Shown here one piece after another: positions 1-9,392 of a DNA stretch of 64,000 nucleotides. The DNA comes from Microbacterium lemovicicum. GTDB taxonomy: Bacteria > Actinomycetota > Actinomycetes > Actinomycetales > Microbacteriaceae. Position 1 is the stretch's first letter; every line of letters starts with the position of its first letter. Location: contig NZ_CP031423.1 in NCBI RefSeq assembly GCF_003991875.1, positions 744,001 through 808,000 of the forward strand, read 5' to 3'. The position numbers and the translations under genes were made by a program. The notes under the pieces were generated by a model, which was not told the DNA's origin, searched no databases, and saw only the letters and a list, made by a program, of their open reading frames with translations.

Positions 1-1005
1 ATCGATGCCGAGCCCGGTCTGCCCGCCGGGGAGGGCCGAGACCCGGCTGCCGTCGGGGGCGAACTCGACCACGCGCGCCCCGCAGAGAGCGCTGCCGGTC
101 TCGTCGACCGGATAGCTGTCGGTCACGAAGATGTGCCCGTCGGGATCGATGGCGAACGTGCCGGGGCCGACGAGCGCGTCGTCGCCCTCCTCCGCGCCCG
201 TGAAGCGCAGGGCGAGCGTCCACGCGGTCGGCGGCTCGGCGAGACCGGGGTCGAGGTTGCGCGCTGTCAGAGACAGGGCGAAGAGCTGGTCGGCGGAGCC
301 GGACGGGTCGCGGGCGATGCCGGCGAAGGCCGCGGACGCCGAGGCGAGCCGGTCGCGGTCGTTGCCGGCGGCGGTGAACAGCGAGTCGCAGGACTTCGCC
401 GTCTGCAGGCACGCCGACAGCATCCGCGTGAGGGAGGTGAACGTCGCCAGGGTGGGTGTCTCCGCCCCGTTCGGCGAGGTCGAGAGCACCGTGCCGAGCG
501 CTCCGGTCGCCGGGTCGGCGAGGTTGGCGGCCATGCTCGCCGCATTGGTCACCGCCTTCTCGCGTCCGGTCGGCACGGCCTGTCCGAAGAACGGAGCCAG
601 ACCATAGCCGGCGGCCACTGTCGTGCGCTCGTTGAGGGTCACGGAGGTCGCGGCCGGATCGACGATGACCCCGAGGAGGGCGCGCTCGGCGTCCTTCGGT
701 CGGGCGTCGACGTAGACGACGCCCTCCACGTCGGTCTCATCGATCTCGAGGTCGAATCCGCCGGTGGCGTCCGTCGTGCCCGTGCCGATCGCGCGGGAGC
801 CGTCGGGACCGGTGTTCCAGGCGGTCACCGTCCATGCGGAGCGTGACACGCCGGAGGCGAGCGGGTCGAGCGTGCCCGACAGGGCCCGCGGCGGGTCGGG
901 GGTGGGCGTCGGGATCACCTGCGTCGGAGCGGTGCAGCCCGACAGCACCAGCACCGCGCCGACCAGTGCGGCGGCGGCTGCGCGCGTCCATCGACGACCC
1001 GTCAT
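1..1005 (-). CDS. Lipoprotein, partial, with the start of a possible NHL-like propeller
   Basis: The open frame leaves the window at base 1, so the C-terminus is missing; 335 codons are visible. The ATG at 1005 has GGGGAG six bases upstream, which favours it over the ATG at 1011. The N-terminus is a lipoprotein signal: two arginines, a hydrophobic stretch and the lipobox LSGC with Cys24, followed by a Pro/Thr-rich linker. The protein should therefore be anchored outside the membrane. After roughly 290 residues of unrecognised sequence, the end reads FAIDPDGHIFVTDSY and VEFAPDGS, which looks like NHL/SMP-30-type propeller repeats. Function unknown; a ligand-binding or sensor role is only a guess. 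Confidence 0.72.
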   Translation of the reverse strand, partial: MTGRRWTRAAAAALVGAVLVLSGCTAPTQVIPTPTPDPPRALSGTLDPLASGVSRSAWTVTAWNTGPDGSRAIGTGTTDATGGFDLEIDETDVEGVVYVDARPKDAERALLGVIVDPAATSVTLNERTTVAAGYGLAPFFGQAVPTGREKAVTNAASMAANLADPATGALGTVLSTSPNGAETPTLATFTSLTRMLSACLQTAKSCDSLFTAAGNDRDRLASASAAFAGIARDPSGSADQLFALSLTARNLDPGLAEPPTAWTLALRFTGAEEGDDALVGPGTFAIDPDGHIFVTDSYPVDETGSALCGARVVEFAPDGSRVSALPGGQTGLGID

Positions 1006-1086
1006 CGACATCTCCCCGCGCGCTCGCCCATCACCGCGATTCTACCCAACGGGTTCGGCCCGACCGCCGCCGGATGCCCGGGAGGT

Positions 1087-1953
1087 TCACTGCCCGATGG
1101 TGTAGTCCGCGATGACCGGCGCGTGATCGCTCCACCGCGTGTCCCACGACGGCGCCCGCACGACGCGGTAGCCGCTCGCCCGCGCGGCCAGCTCAGGCGA
1201 CGCGAGGTGGTAGTCGATGCGCCAGCCGGTGTCGGTGTCGAACGCGCGCCCGCGCATCGACCACCACGTGTACGGGCCGTCGACGTCTCCGGCGGCCCGC
1301 CGTCCCACGTCGACCCATCCCAGCCCGGTGCCCGAGGAGCCGTCGACGCCGGTCACCGCGGAGCCCTCCTCGCCGAGGAACCGGTCGAAGTACGCGCGCT
1401 CCCGCGGGAGGAACCCGGCCTTCTTGACGTTGCCCTTCCAGTTGCGGATGTCGAGCTCGCGGTGGCCGACGTTCAGGTCGCCCATGATCAGCGCGAGCGG
1501 GGTCGCGGCGCGGAGCCGCGGCATCCGCTCCTCCATGGCGTCGAGGAACGCCCACTTCGCCTCCTGCTTGGGGGAGTCGGCCTCGCCGGTGTGCACGTAG
1601 GCGCTGACGACGGTCACGAGCTCGCCGTCGACGTCGAGGTCGGCTTCGATCCAGCGGCCCGCGCTGTCGATGTCGACGTCCGCACCGTCGGCGTCGCGAC
1701 CGAGGCCCCGGCGCACCGCGACGGCGGACGTGCGGGTGGCGATGGCGACGCCTGCGCGGCCCTTGGCGACCGCCTCGTCGTTGACCAGCTCCCAGCCGGG
1801 GAGGGCCGCGGCGAGCTCGTCGGCGCTCGCCCGCACCTCCTGCAGCGCCATCACGTCGACCTCCGCCTCGGCCAGCCAGTCGAGCATGCCTTTCCGCACC
1901 GCCGCCCGGATCCCGTTGACGTTGACCGAGGCGATGCGAAGGGGGCGTGACAC
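1087..1953 (-). CDS. xthA: Exodeoxyribonuclease III
   Basis: Exonuclease III / AP endonuclease of the EEP phosphatase superfamily, acting in base-excision repair by cutting 5' of abasic sites. The start RIASVNVNGIRAA is typical of the family. Catalytic motifs are visible: LQEVR (metal-binding Glu), GDLNVGH (Asp and Asn) and WSDHAPV (Asp-His pair near the C-terminus). The 288-residue length is normal. I use the GTG at 1953 rather than an upstream start because a TAGGCT -10 box lies 7 nt before it, which predicts a leaderless mRNA; the extra upstream residues are low-complexity. The gene is monocistronic. Confidence 0.93.
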   Translation of the reverse strand: MSRPLRIASVNVNGIRAAVRKGMLDWLAEAEVDVMALQEVRASADELAAALPGWELVNDEAVAKGRAGVAIATRTSAVAVRRGLGRDADGADVDIDSAGRWIEADLDVDGELVTVVSAYVHTGEADSPKQEAKWAFLDAMEERMPRLRAATPLALIMGDLNVGHRELDIRNWKGNVKKAGFLPRERAYFDRFLGEEGSAVTGVDGSSGTGLGWVDVGRRAAGDVDGPYTWWSMRGRAFDTDTGWRIDYHLASPELAARASGYRVVRAPSWDTRWSDHAPVIADYTIGQ

Positions 1954-1960
1954 GTCCGCC

Positions 1961-1966
1961 AGCCTA
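1961..1966 (-). promoter_or_regulatory. -10 box of leaderless xthA promoter
   Basis: TAGGCT on the minus strand ends 7 nt before the GTG at 1953, with no Shine-Dalgarno sequence between. The predicted transcript starts at or next to the start codon. Confidence 0.6.
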
Positions 1967-2031
1967 GGCGCAGCCGCCGACAGCGAGCCCGGCGCAGGAG
2001 CGGGGAGGAGCACGGCCGGCGCAGGAGCGGG

Positions 2032-3207
2032 TCAGTCCAGCAGCACGCCCCGCGACGCCGGCGCGGGGGCCGTCCGCTCGAGCTCGTCGAGGTCGTCCTG
2101 CGCGGCACGCAGCGCGCGCTCGGCGGCCCAGGCCCGGTACCACGGCGCGTGCGTGCGCTCCTGCCGGGCGGACCGCAGGCGCACCTGCGCGGCGAGCACC
2201 AGCGCCGCGTGCTCGGCGCACACGCGCTCCTCCTCGCTCTGCCCGCCGAGCGGGATCTCCCGGTCCGTGGCGGCCACGGCGATCCAGGACGCCGCGACCA
2301 GCATCACGATGCCGTTCAGCCGGAACCACAGCAGCAGGCCGATGAAGACCGCGAAGGTCGCCAGCAGCAGATTCGTGGGGGTGTAGAAGAGCAGCAGACC
2401 CGCGCCGAGCTGCAGCACGGTCAGCGCGCCTCCGCCGATCATGGCCCCGGGGCGGATCGTGCGCCACGGCAGCGCGGTGCCGGTCAGGAAGCGCACCATC
2501 GCCCCGAGCGCGGCGGTGTTGATCGCGAACGACACGATGACGGTCACGATGCGGATGCTGGAATTCACCCCGGCGGATCCGATGTGCCATCCGACCATGG
2601 AGAGCAGCCAGTCCAGGGTCAGTGTGCTCACGGTGCTGAGGCCCGAGCCGACCAGCAGGGCGACGCCGAACAGAAGGGCGGCGAGGAGGTCGCGTGCCTT
2701 GAGCAGGAAGTAGCTGCGGGGGTCGAACGGCAGACCGAAGATGTCGCGCACGGCCCGGCGGGAGAACGTGACCCAGCCGATGGCGGTCCAGATGACCGTG
2801 ACGATGGCGATCGCTCCGGTGACGCTGAGCACGCCCGTCGTGCTGGTGGCGATCGCTGTCACCTGGTCGGGCGTGAAGAGACCGCCCTCTTTCCTGATCA
2901 GCCCGGGGATGTAGGTGTTGACGACCCCGATCATCGCCGTGATCGCCGACGAGCTCGCCCCGAGCCACAGTCCGACGCTGGCGAAGGCCACGTAGATCGC
3001 CGCGAAGATCGCGAAGAGCGCCTGGTAGCTCACTCCGGCAGCCAGGAGGAACCCGTTCCGCTGCAGGAAGTGGCGCCAGACCCGCACGGGGAACCAGGCG
3101 AGCGTCGCCCGGGTGAGCTCCGTCGCGCGGGCCAGCGGCTCGTCGAAACGCTCGCGCAGGGCCTCCTGCGCGTCGTCCCAGCGCGGCCGGCCGCTGTTCG
3201 AGGTCAC
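2032..3207 (-). CDS. YihY/virulence factor BrkB family membrane protein
   Basis: Integral membrane protein of 391 residues in the YihY/BrkB family, once annotated as RNase BN and still of uncertain function. About six hydrophobic helices follow an amphipathic start (WFPVRVWRHFLQRNGFLLAAGVSY in pieces, positions about 45-70), with the family's early Asn-Gly-Phe and a GWVTFSRRAVRDI segment. The C-terminal 80 residues are charged and probably cytoplasmic. The GTG at 3207 is chosen because TATCCT lies 6 nt upstream (leaderless pattern); a longer reading frame exists upstream but runs into the sdh terminator. Single gene, transcribed toward xthA. Confidence 0.85.
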   Translation of the reverse strand: MTSNSGRPRWDDAQEALRERFDEPLARATELTRATLAWFPVRVWRHFLQRNGFLLAAGVSYQALFAIFAAIYVAFASVGLWLGASSSAITAMIGVVNTYIPGLIRKEGGLFTPDQVTAIATSTTGVLSVTGAIAIVTVIWTAIGWVTFSRRAVRDIFGLPFDPRSYFLLKARDLLAALLFGVALLVGSGLSTVSTLTLDWLLSMVGWHIGSAGVNSSIRIVTVIVSFAINTAALGAMVRFLTGTALPWRTIRPGAMIGGGALTVLQLGAGLLLFYTPTNLLLATFAVFIGLLLWFRLNGIVMLVAASWIAVAATDREIPLGGQSEEERVCAEHAALVLAAQVRLRSARQERTHAPWYRAWAAERALRAAQDDLDELERTAPAPASRGVLLD

Positions 3208-3213
3208 CGTGAC

Positions 3214-3219
3214 AGGATA
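3214..3219 (-). promoter_or_regulatory. -10 box of leaderless yihY promoter
   Basis: TATCCT ends 6 nt before the GTG at 3207; no ribosome binding site is present. Confidence 0.55.
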
Positions 3220-3261
3220 ACGATCCGGAAGCGGCCGGCCCGCGGCATCCGTGCCCGGAAC

Positions 3262-3296
3262 CACGGAACGCCCGCCGGGAGGGCGGGCGTTCCGTG
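3262..3296 (-). terminator. Hairpin terminator after the sdh operon
   Basis: A perfect 15-bp stem (CACGGAACGCCCGCC and its complement) closes a 5-base loop, 21 bases past the sdhB stop. No U tract follows, as is common in high-GC actinobacteria. Confidence 0.7.
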
Positions 3297-3316
3297 TCGG
3301 CTGCGTGCGAGGACGC

Positions 3317-4084
3317 TCAGCGGCGACCGCGCATGACGGCCTGCTTGACCTCGGCGATGGCCTTGGTGACCTCGATGCCGCGGGGGCACGCCTCGGTGCA
3401 GTTGAAGGTGGTGCGGCAGCGCCACACGCCTTCCTTGTCGTTGAGGATGTCGAGGCGCACGTCGGCGGCGTCATCGCGGGAGTCGAAGATGAACCGGTGC
3501 GCGTTGACGATCGCGGCCGGGCCGAAGTACTGCCCGTCGGTCCAGAACACGGGGCACGACGAGGTGCACGCGGCGCAGAGGATGCACTTCGTCGTGTCGT
3601 CGAAGATCTCGCGGTCGGCGATCGACTGCACGCGCTCCTTGCCCTTCTCCGGCGTGGAGTTGGCGATCAGGAAGGGCTGGACGTCGCGGTAGGAGGCGAA
3701 GAACGGCTCCATGTCGACGATGAGGTCCTTCTCGAGGGGGAGGCCCTTGATCGCCTCGACGTAGATCGGCTTCGAGATGTCGAGGTCCTTGATCAGCGTC
3801 TTGCAGGCGAGGCGGTTGCGGCCGTTGATGCGCATGGCGTCGGAGCCGCAGATGCCGTGCGCGCACGAGCGGCGGAACGACAGGGAGCCGTCGACCTCCC
3901 ACTTGATCTTGTGCAGGGCGTCGAGCACGCGGTCGGTGGAGTAGAGCTCCACGTCGTAGTCGATCCAGCGCGGCTCCTCGTCGACCTCCGGGTTGAAGCG
4001 GCGGACGATGAAGGTCACGAGGAACGACTGGATGCCGGTGTCCTCGGTGGTCTCCTGGGTGTCGGCGTCTGAGACGAGAGTCAT
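3317..4084 (-). CDS. sdhB: Succinate dehydrogenase iron-sulfur subunit
   Basis: The electron-transfer subunit of complex II, carrying electrons from SdhA flavin to menaquinone. The N-terminal plant-type ferredoxin domain has SCAHGICGSD and RLAC for the [2Fe-2S] cluster; the fourth position of the CGxC motif is Asp here (CGSD), a variant known in this family. The C-terminal domain has CILCAACTSSCPV and CTEACP for the [4Fe-4S] and [3Fe-4S] clusters. Length (255 aa) is normal. Its ATG overlaps the sdhA stop by one base (TGATG), so translation is probably coupled. Last gene of sdhCDAB, followed by a strong hairpin. Confidence 0.96.
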   Translation of the reverse strand: MTLVSDADTQETTEDTGIQSFLVTFIVRRFNPEVDEEPRWIDYDVELYSTDRVLDALHKIKWEVDGSLSFRRSCAHGICGSDAMRINGRNRLACKTLIKDLDISKPIYVEAIKGLPLEKDLIVDMEPFFASYRDVQPFLIANSTPEKGKERVQSIADREIFDDTTKCILCAACTSSCPVFWTDGQYFGPAAIVNAHRFIFDSRDDAADVRLDILNDKEGVWRCRTTFNCTEACPRGIEVTKAIAEVKQAVMRGRR

Positions 4085-5889
4085 CAGTACTTCCTCTCCA
4101 TGGGCTGGTAGCGCGTGATGACCACGGGCTTCCAGCCGAGCTCGATGTGATCGGCCGGGTGCGACGAGTGGGCATCGCCCGTCAGGTAGGCCATCGTGTG
4201 CTGCATGTAGTTCTCGTCGTCGCGCGTCGGGAAGTCATCGCGCATGTGACCGCCGCGGCTCTCCTCGCGGTTCTGCGCGGAGTAGACGACGACCTCGGCG
4301 AGGTCGAGCAGGAACCCCAGCTCGACGGCTTCGAGCAGGTCGGTGTTGTACCGCTTGCCCTTGTCGTCGACGTGGATGTTTATGTAGCGCTCGCGGAGGT
4401 CGGCGATGACGTCGAGGACGTGGGCGAGGGAGTCATGGGTGCGGAACACCTGGGCGCCCTTGTCCATCTCGTCCTGAAGCGTCTTGCGCAGGACGGCGAT
4501 GCGCTCCTCGCCCGGGTTCGCACGGAGCGTCTCGATCATGTCGCGGACGGGGCCTGCGGGGTCCTCGGGGAGCGGCACGAAGTCGGCCGTCTTGACGTAC
4601 TCGACCGCGTTGCGGCCGGCGCGCTTGCCGAAGACGTTGATGTCGAGCAGCGAGTTGGTGCCGAGGCGGTTCGAGCCGTGCACCGACACGCAGGCGCACT
4701 CGCCCGCGGCGTAGAGGCCGGGCACCACGGTCGTGTTGTCGCTGAGCACCTCGGCGTTGTTGTTGGTCGGGATGCCGCCCATCGCGTAGTGCGCGGTGGG
4801 CATGACGGGCACCGGCTCCGTCACGGGGTCGACGCCGAGGTAGGTGCGGGCGAACTCGGTGATGTCGGGGAGCTTCGTCTCCAGCACCTCGGCGCCCAGG
4901 TGCGTGCAGTCCAGCAGCACGTAGTCCTTGTGCGGTCCGGCGCCACGGCCCTCCGCGACCTCCTGCACCATGCAGCGCGCGACGATGTCACGCGGCGCCA
5001 GGTCCTTGATGGTCGGGGCGTAGCGCTCCATGAAGCGCTCGCCGCTGGCGTTGCGCAGGATCGCGCCTTCGCCGCGGGCGCCCTCGGTGAGGAGGATGCC
5101 GAGCCCGGCCAGACCGGTCGGGTGGAACTGGAAGAACTCCATGTCCTCCAGCGGCAGGCCCTTGCGCCAGACGATCCCGACGCCGTCGCCCGTGAGGGTG
5201 TGGGCGTTCGAGGTCGTCTTGTAGATCTTGCCGAAGCCGCCTGTGGCGAAGATGACGGCCTTCGACTGGAAGACGTGCAGGTCTCCGGTGGCGAGGTCGT
5301 ACGCGACGACGCCGGAGACGAGTGTGGAGCCGTCAGGCGCCTTCACCGTCAGCAGGTCGAGAACGTAGTACTCGTTGAAGAAGTTGATGCCGAGCTTGAC
5401 GCAGTTCTGGAACAGCGTCTGCAGGATCATGTGGCCGGTGCGGTCGGCGGCGTAACAGGATCGGCGCACAGGCGACTTGCCGTGGTCGGCCGTGTGGCCG
5501 CCGAAGCGGCGCTGGTCGATCTTGCCGTCGGGCGTGCGGTTGAACGGCAGGCCCATGTTCTCGAGGTCGATGACGGCGTCGATGGCCTCCTTCGCGAGGA
5601 TCTCGGCCGCATCCTGGTCGACGAGGTAGTCGCCGCCCTTCACGGTGTCGAAGGTGTGCCACTCCCAGGAGTCCTCTTCGACGTTCGCGAGCGCAGCGGC
5701 CATGCCGCCCTGCGCCGCGCCCGTGTGCGAGCGGGTCGGGTACAGCTTCGAGATGACGGCCGTGCTGGCGCCCGGTCCCGCCTCGATGGCCGCGCGCATG
5801 CCGGCGCCGCCGGCGCCCACGATGACGATGTCGAACTGGTGGTAGTGCACGCCGTCCTTGATGACGGACTCGGAGGTCTGGGTGCTCAC
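4084..5889 (-). CDS. sdhA: Succinate dehydrogenase flavoprotein subunit
   Basis: Catalytic subunit that oxidises succinate to fumarate in the TCA cycle, at the inner face of the membrane. Visible motifs: the dinucleotide fold [10 protein letters not shown] near residue 25, the covalent-FAD site SHTGAAQGG with His55, FQFHPTGL, and a C-terminal GGHMRDD segment. The GTG at 5889 is preferred (GGAAAG nine bases upstream), giving 601 aa; a GTG at 5922 would add 11 residues without a good ribosome site. Third gene of sdhCDAB, 43 bases after sdhD and overlapping sdhB by one base. Confidence 0.96.
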   Translation of the reverse strand: MSTQTSESVIKDGVHYHQFDIVIVGAGGAGMRAAIEAGPGASTAVISKLYPTRSHTGAAQGGMAAALANVEEDSWEWHTFDTVKGGDYLVDQDAAEILAKEAIDAVIDLENMGLPFNRTPDGKIDQRRFGGHTADHGKSPVRRSCYAADRTGHMILQTLFQNCVKLGINFFNEYYVLDLLTVKAPDGSTLVSGVVAYDLATGDLHVFQSKAVIFATGGFGKIYKTTSNAHTLTGDGVGIVWRKGLPLEDMEFFQFHPTGLAGLGILLTEGARGEGAILRNASGERFMERYAPTIKDLAPRDIVARCMVQEVAEGRGAGPHKDYVLLDCTHLGAEVLETKLPDITEFARTYLGVDPVTEPVPVMPTAHYAMGGIPTNNNAEVLSDNTTVVPGLYAAGECACVSVHGSNRLGTNSLLDINVFGKRAGRNAVEYVKTADFVPLPEDPAGPVRDMIETLRANPGEERIAVLRKTLQDEMDKGAQVFRTHDSLAHVLDVIADLRERYINIHVDDKGKRYNTDLLEAVELGFLLDLAEVVVYSAQNREESRGGHMRDDFPTRDDENYMQHTMAYLTGDAHSSHPADHIELGWKPVVITRYQPMERKY

Positions 5890-5932
5890 GTGGGGGTGCT
5901 TTCCGTCCGGGAGAGGGGACACCGACCGGCGC

Positions 5933-6376
5933 TCAGGCGCAGATCGAGGAGATGGTGTCGGAGGCGGTGGCGGGATCGAAGCCGAGGCAGGGGTCGAAGG
6001 TCGTGATGACCAGCGTGCCCAGGACGATGAGGAACGCGGCGGCCACGACGACGGCGCCGACGAGCACCGCGCGGGTGCGGGGGTGCGTCACGTAGTCGTT
6101 GATGATCGTGCGCATGCCGTTCGCGCCGTGGATCAGCGCGAGCCACAGCATGAGGCCGTCCCAGGCCTGCCAGAAGGGAGAGGCGTACTTGCCGGCGACG
6201 AAGGCGAAGTCGATGCCGGAGATGCCCTCGCCGACCATGAGGTTCACGAAGAGGTGCCCGAAGATCAGCACGACCAGGATGAGCCCGGACACGCGCATGT
6301 AGATCCAGCCCCACTTCTCGAGGTTGGAGCCCTTCTTGCGGACGACCGGGGTGCGGGGCGCTTCGATCGTGGTCAT
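5933..6376 (-). CDS. sdhD: Succinate dehydrogenase hydrophobic membrane anchor
   Basis: One of the two membrane anchors that hold the SdhAB dimer, bind haem and reduce menaquinone. About 147 residues with three hydrophobic helices; the first contains [15 protein letters not shown] and the second [13 protein letters not shown], whose His residues are candidate haem ligands. Two ATGs lie side by side (6379 and 6376). The GGAGGTG site is better spaced for the second, although the first overlaps the sdhC stop as ATGA. The tail ends in a short Cys-containing segment. Second gene of the operon. Confidence 0.93.
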   Translation of the reverse strand: MTTIEAPRTPVVRKKGSNLEKWGWIYMRVSGLILVVLIFGHLFVNLMVGEGISGIDFAFVAGKYASPFWQAWDGLMLWLALIHGANGMRTIINDYVTHPRTRAVLVGAVVVAAAFLIVLGTLVITTFDPCLGFDPATASDTISSICA

Positions 6377-6798
6377 CATTCACCTCCGAAGGCGAGCATC
6401 AGATGCCGAGGCGCGAAGCCGGCCATGGTGACCGCCCACACCGCGAGGACGCCCCACCAGAGCTGACGCTGGTGCCGGGTCGCCCAGCTCCAGGAGTCCA
6501 CCGCGATGATGCGCAGGCCGTTATAGGCGTGGTAGGCGATGGCCGCGACCAGCACCACCTCGCCGAGGGCCATGATCGGGTTCTTGTAGGTGCCGATGAC
6601 CGCGTTGTAGGCCTCAGGGGACACGCGGATGAGCGCGGTGTCCAGGACGTGGACCAAGAGGAAGAAGAAGATGGCCACACCGGTGATGCGGTGCAGCACC
6701 CACGACCACATCCCCTCGTTGCCCCGATAGAGCGTCCCGCGAGGGACCTTCGAGGTGGTCCGCGATATCGACGGTGTCACGCGTGCGTCTGCAGACAC
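6376..6798 (-). CDS. sdhC: Succinate dehydrogenase cytochrome b556 subunit
   Basis: Membrane anchor with SdhD, binding haem b and the quinone. The 140-residue protein has WSWVLHRITGVAIFFF in helix 1 and the family signature AYHAYNGLR, with a likely haem-ligand His, in the third hydrophobic segment. The GTG at 6798 has AGAGGA at good spacing; reading upstream gives only Arg/Pro-rich non-homologous sequence. First gene of sdhCDAB, reading away from manC. The 206-base gap upstream holds a likely -10 box and a striking palindrome. Confidence 0.94.
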   Translation of the reverse strand: MSADARVTPSISRTTSKVPRGTLYRGNEGMWSWVLHRITGVAIFFFLLVHVLDTALIRVSPEAYNAVIGTYKNPIMALGEVVLVAAIAYHAYNGLRIIAVDSWSWATRHQRQLWWGVLAVWAVTMAGFAPRHLMLAFGGE

Positions 6799-6861
6799 GG
6801 TCGTCCTCTCTGATCGATGATGCCCGGATGCCGCGGCCCGAGGGTCGCATAGAGCCTTCTC

Positions 6862-6867
6862 AGTGTA
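6862..6867 (-). promoter_or_regulatory. Candidate -10 box for the sdh operon
   Basis: TACACT on the minus strand, about 64 bases before the sdhC start. It fits the actinobacterial TANNNT consensus; no clear -35 box is visible. Confidence 0.35.
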
Positions 6868-6903
6868 TTGCCGGGTAGATGCAGAGAGGGTTCGGGGTGC
6901 CCG

Positions 6904-6925
6904 GGTATCTCGATGTCGAGATACC
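6904..6925. promoter_or_regulatory. Perfect palindrome, probable operator between sdhC and manC
   Basis: GGTATCTCGA and its exact complement are separated by two bases (TG): 10 + 2 + 10. It lies 37 bases upstream of the candidate sdh -10 box and 67 bases upstream of the manC -10 box. The size and symmetry suit a dimeric winged-helix repressor such as a MarR-family protein; the regulator is not in this window. Confidence 0.6.
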
Positions 6926-6991
6926 TCAGCACCGCCGCGGCGCTGCGGAACGGTACGCCGGGAGGAGATGGGGCCGCGGCATCCGCACCGA

Positions 6992-6997
6992 TACTCT
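6992..6997 (+). promoter_or_regulatory. -10 box of leaderless manC promoter
   Basis: TACTCT ends 7 nt before the ATG at 7005. Confidence 0.55.
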
Positions 6998-7004
6998 GGT
7001 GCGC

Positions 7005-8120
7005 ATGCCCGCATCCCTGGACGACTTCTACGCCGTGATCCCCGCCGGAGGCGTCGGCAGCCGGCTGTGGCCTCTCTCCCGCGCCGACGCGCCGAAGTTC
7101 CTGCACGACCTCACGGGCTCCGGGCACTCGCTGCTGCGCGACACCTGGGACCGCCTCGCGCCCCTGTCGGGCCCGGACCGGATCGCCGTCGTCACCGGAC
7201 GCGCCCACCGCGCCGCCGTCGAGGCGCAGCTCCCCGGCATCGCCGACCACAACGTCTTCCTCGAGTCCGAGCCCCGCGACTCCGCCGCGGCGATCGGCTT
7301 GGCCGCCGCGATCCTGCACCGCCGCGAGCCCGACGTGGTCATCGGCTCCTTCGCCGCCGACCACGTCATCCGCAGCTCCCGCGTGTTCGAATTCGCCGTC
7401 CGCGACGCGGTGGAGGTGGCCCGCGAGGGCTACATCTGCACGATCGGCATCACCCCGTCGGAGCCCGCGGTCGGCTTCGGATACATCAAGAGAGGTGCGG
7501 AGCTGATCGTCGAGGGCGCCCGCGACGCGTCGCTCGTCGAGAGCTTCGTCGAGAAGCCCGATCTCGAGACCGCGAAGAAGTACGTGTCCGACCGCGACTA
7601 CCTCTGGAACGCGGGCATGTTCATCACTCGCGCCGACGTGCTTCTCGCGGAGATCGCCGCCAACAACCCGAAGCTGCACGCCGGACTCCTGGAGCTGGCC
7701 GAGGCCTGGGACGACCGCGCGCTCCGCGGCCCCGCCGTCGACCGCATCTGGCCGACGCTGCCGAAGATCGCCATTGACTACGTCGTCGCCGAGCCCGCCG
7801 CCCAGAAGGGCAAGCTCGCGGTCGTCCCCGGCCACTTCGACTGGGACGACGTGGGCGACTTCGCGAGCCTGGCCAAGCTCAACTCCGGAGGCCGCAAGAA
7901 CGACCTCGCGATCCTCGGCGAGAACGCGCGCATCCTGTCCGACGCGGCCAGCGGCATCGTCGTGACCCACACGAAGCGCGTCATCAGCGTCATCGGCGTG
8001 AAGGACATCGTCATCGTCGACACGGACGACGCCCTCCTGGTCACCACGAGCGAGCACGCGCAGCGGGTGAAGGGCGTCGTGGACGCCCTGAAGCTGACGG
8101 GTCGGGGAGACGTGCTCTGA
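7005..8120 (+). CDS. manC: Mannose-1-phosphate guanylyltransferase
   Basis: Makes GDP-mannose from mannose-1-phosphate and GTP. The N-terminus VIPAGGVGSRLWPLSR is the nucleotide-binding signature of the family. Further family features are FVEKPD (sugar binding), YLWNAGMFI and a C-terminal VVPGHFDWDDVGDF stretch. The 371-residue length matches the single-domain actinobacterial form without the fused isomerase. The ATG at 7005 is chosen for the TACTCT box 7 nt upstream. It is monocistronic and divergent from sdh. GDP-mannose could feed the glycosyltransferases of the 44-64 kb region, which is inference. Confidence 0.92.
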   Translation: MPASLDDFYAVIPAGGVGSRLWPLSRADAPKFLHDLTGSGHSLLRDTWDRLAPLSGPDRIAVVTGRAHRAAVEAQLPGIADHNVFLESEPRDSAAAIGLAAAILHRREPDVVIGSFAADHVIRSSRVFEFAVRDAVEVAREGYICTIGITPSEPAVGFGYIKRGAELIVEGARDASLVESFVEKPDLETAKKYVSDRDYLWNAGMFITRADVLLAEIAANNPKLHAGLLELAEAWDDRALRGPAVDRIWPTLPKIAIDYVVAEPAAQKGKLAVVPGHFDWDDVGDFASLAKLNSGGRKNDLAILGENARILSDAASGIVVTHTKRVISVIGVKDIVIVDTDDALLVTTSEHAQRVKGVVDALKLTGRGDVL

Positions 8121-8273
8121 CGGATGCCGCGGGCCTGCCGTATGGCGGCTCTGTTGCGTCTTTGTAACCATTCGCCTGCACACCCGGATCGGGCATGCAA
8201 GGGCGAGGTCACAGTGGGTAATCTCGGCACCATTCGCCCGCGAGGTCCGCGGGCATCTGCACGTGGAGGCACA

Positions 8274-9386
8274 GTGACCATTTCGACCCGAAAGAGCGTG
8301 TTCGCCGGCCTGGCCGCCGTCAGCGTCGTCGTCGCCCTCGCAGGCTGCGGTTCCGCGCCCGCCGCCACCCCGACGTCGTCCGAGGCTGCAGGCGGAGGAG
8401 CCGTCGACGGCTTCAAGCCCTGCATGGTCTCCGACGCGGGTGGCTTCGACGACAAGTCGTTCAACCAGCTCGGCTTCGAGGGCATGGTCGCGGCATCCGA
8501 CGCCCTGGGCGTCGAATACAAACAGGTGCAGTCCGACTCCGAGGCGGACTTCGCCCCCAACCTGACGAGTCTCGTCGACCAGAACTGCACGCTGATCATT
8601 ACCGTCGGCTTCGCGCTCGCCTCGGCGGCGGGGGAGTCGGCCACGGCCAACCCCGACATCGAGTACGTTTCCATCGACGACGTGGTGGACAACGACTTCG
8701 ACGGCAAGACCGACGCCGAGAACATCAAGCCCATCGTGTTCGACACCTCGCAGGCCGCGTTCCTCGCCGGCTACGCCGCGGCGTCCTACTCGGCTGACAA
8801 GGACAAGAAGGTCGGCACGTTCGGCGGTCAGAACTTCCCGACCGTCTCGATCTTCATGGACGGCTTCAAGCAGGGCGTCGAGTACTGGAACGCGCAGAAG
8901 AGCGACACCATCCAGGTGCTCGGCTGGGACGGCACGGACGGCCTGTTCACCGGTGCGTTCACCGCCAACCAGGACGCCATCAACGCGGCTCAGGGCCTCG
9001 TCGACCAGGGCGTGGACGTGCTCCTGCCCGTCGGCGGACCGATCTACCAGAGCGCAGCCTCGGTGATCCGCGCCTCCGGCCGCGACATCGCCCTCATCGG
9101 CGTGGACGCCGACGTCTACGAGACCGACCCCAGCGTCGCCGACCTGTTGCTGACCTCGGTCCGCAAGGGCATCGACGTGGGCGTCGAGGACGCCGTCAAC
9201 GCCGCCGGCCAGGGAGAGTTCGACAACACCCCGTTCGTCGGCACGCTGGAGAACGACGGTGTCGGCCTGGCGCCGTTCCACGACTTCGAGTCGAAGATCT
9301 CGCCCGACCTCCAGGGTGAGCTGGACACCATCAGCGCCGGCATCATCGACGGGTCCATCCCCGTCACGTCGTACCTGAACCAGTAG
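8274..9386 (+). CDS. BMP-family nucleoside-binding lipoprotein
   Basis: Substrate-binding component of an ABC importer, in the PnrA/BmpA family that binds purine nucleosides. Start GTG 8274 has GTGGAGG nearby. The signal peptide ends in the lipobox ALAGC with Cys25, followed by a Ser/Thr/Ala linker. Mature-domain family features are SDAGGFDDKSFNQL, VQSDSEADF, a TVGFAL turn, and GTFGGQNFPTVSIFMDGF. It heads a seven-gene operon with matching ATPase and permeases and three nucleoside-salvage enzymes, which supports nucleosides rather than sugars as the ligand. A terminator-like hairpin follows, so it may be expressed at higher levels than the genes behind it. Confidence 0.9.
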   Translation: MTISTRKSVFAGLAAVSVVVALAGCGSAPAATPTSSEAAGGGAVDGFKPCMVSDAGGFDDKSFNQLGFEGMVAASDALGVEYKQVQSDSEADFAPNLTSLVDQNCTLIITVGFALASAAGESATANPDIEYVSIDDVVDNDFDGKTDAENIKPIVFDTSQAAFLAGYAAASYSADKDKKVGTFGGQNFPTVSIFMDGFKQGVEYWNAQKSDTIQVLGWDGTDGLFTGAFTANQDAINAAQGLVDQGVDVLLPVGGPIYQSAASVIRASGRDIALIGVDADVYETDPSVADLLLTSVRKGIDVGVEDAVNAAGQGEFDNTPFVGTLENDGVGLAPFHDFESKISPDLQGELDTISAGIIDGSIPVTSYLNQ

Positions 9387-9392
9387 CACCGC

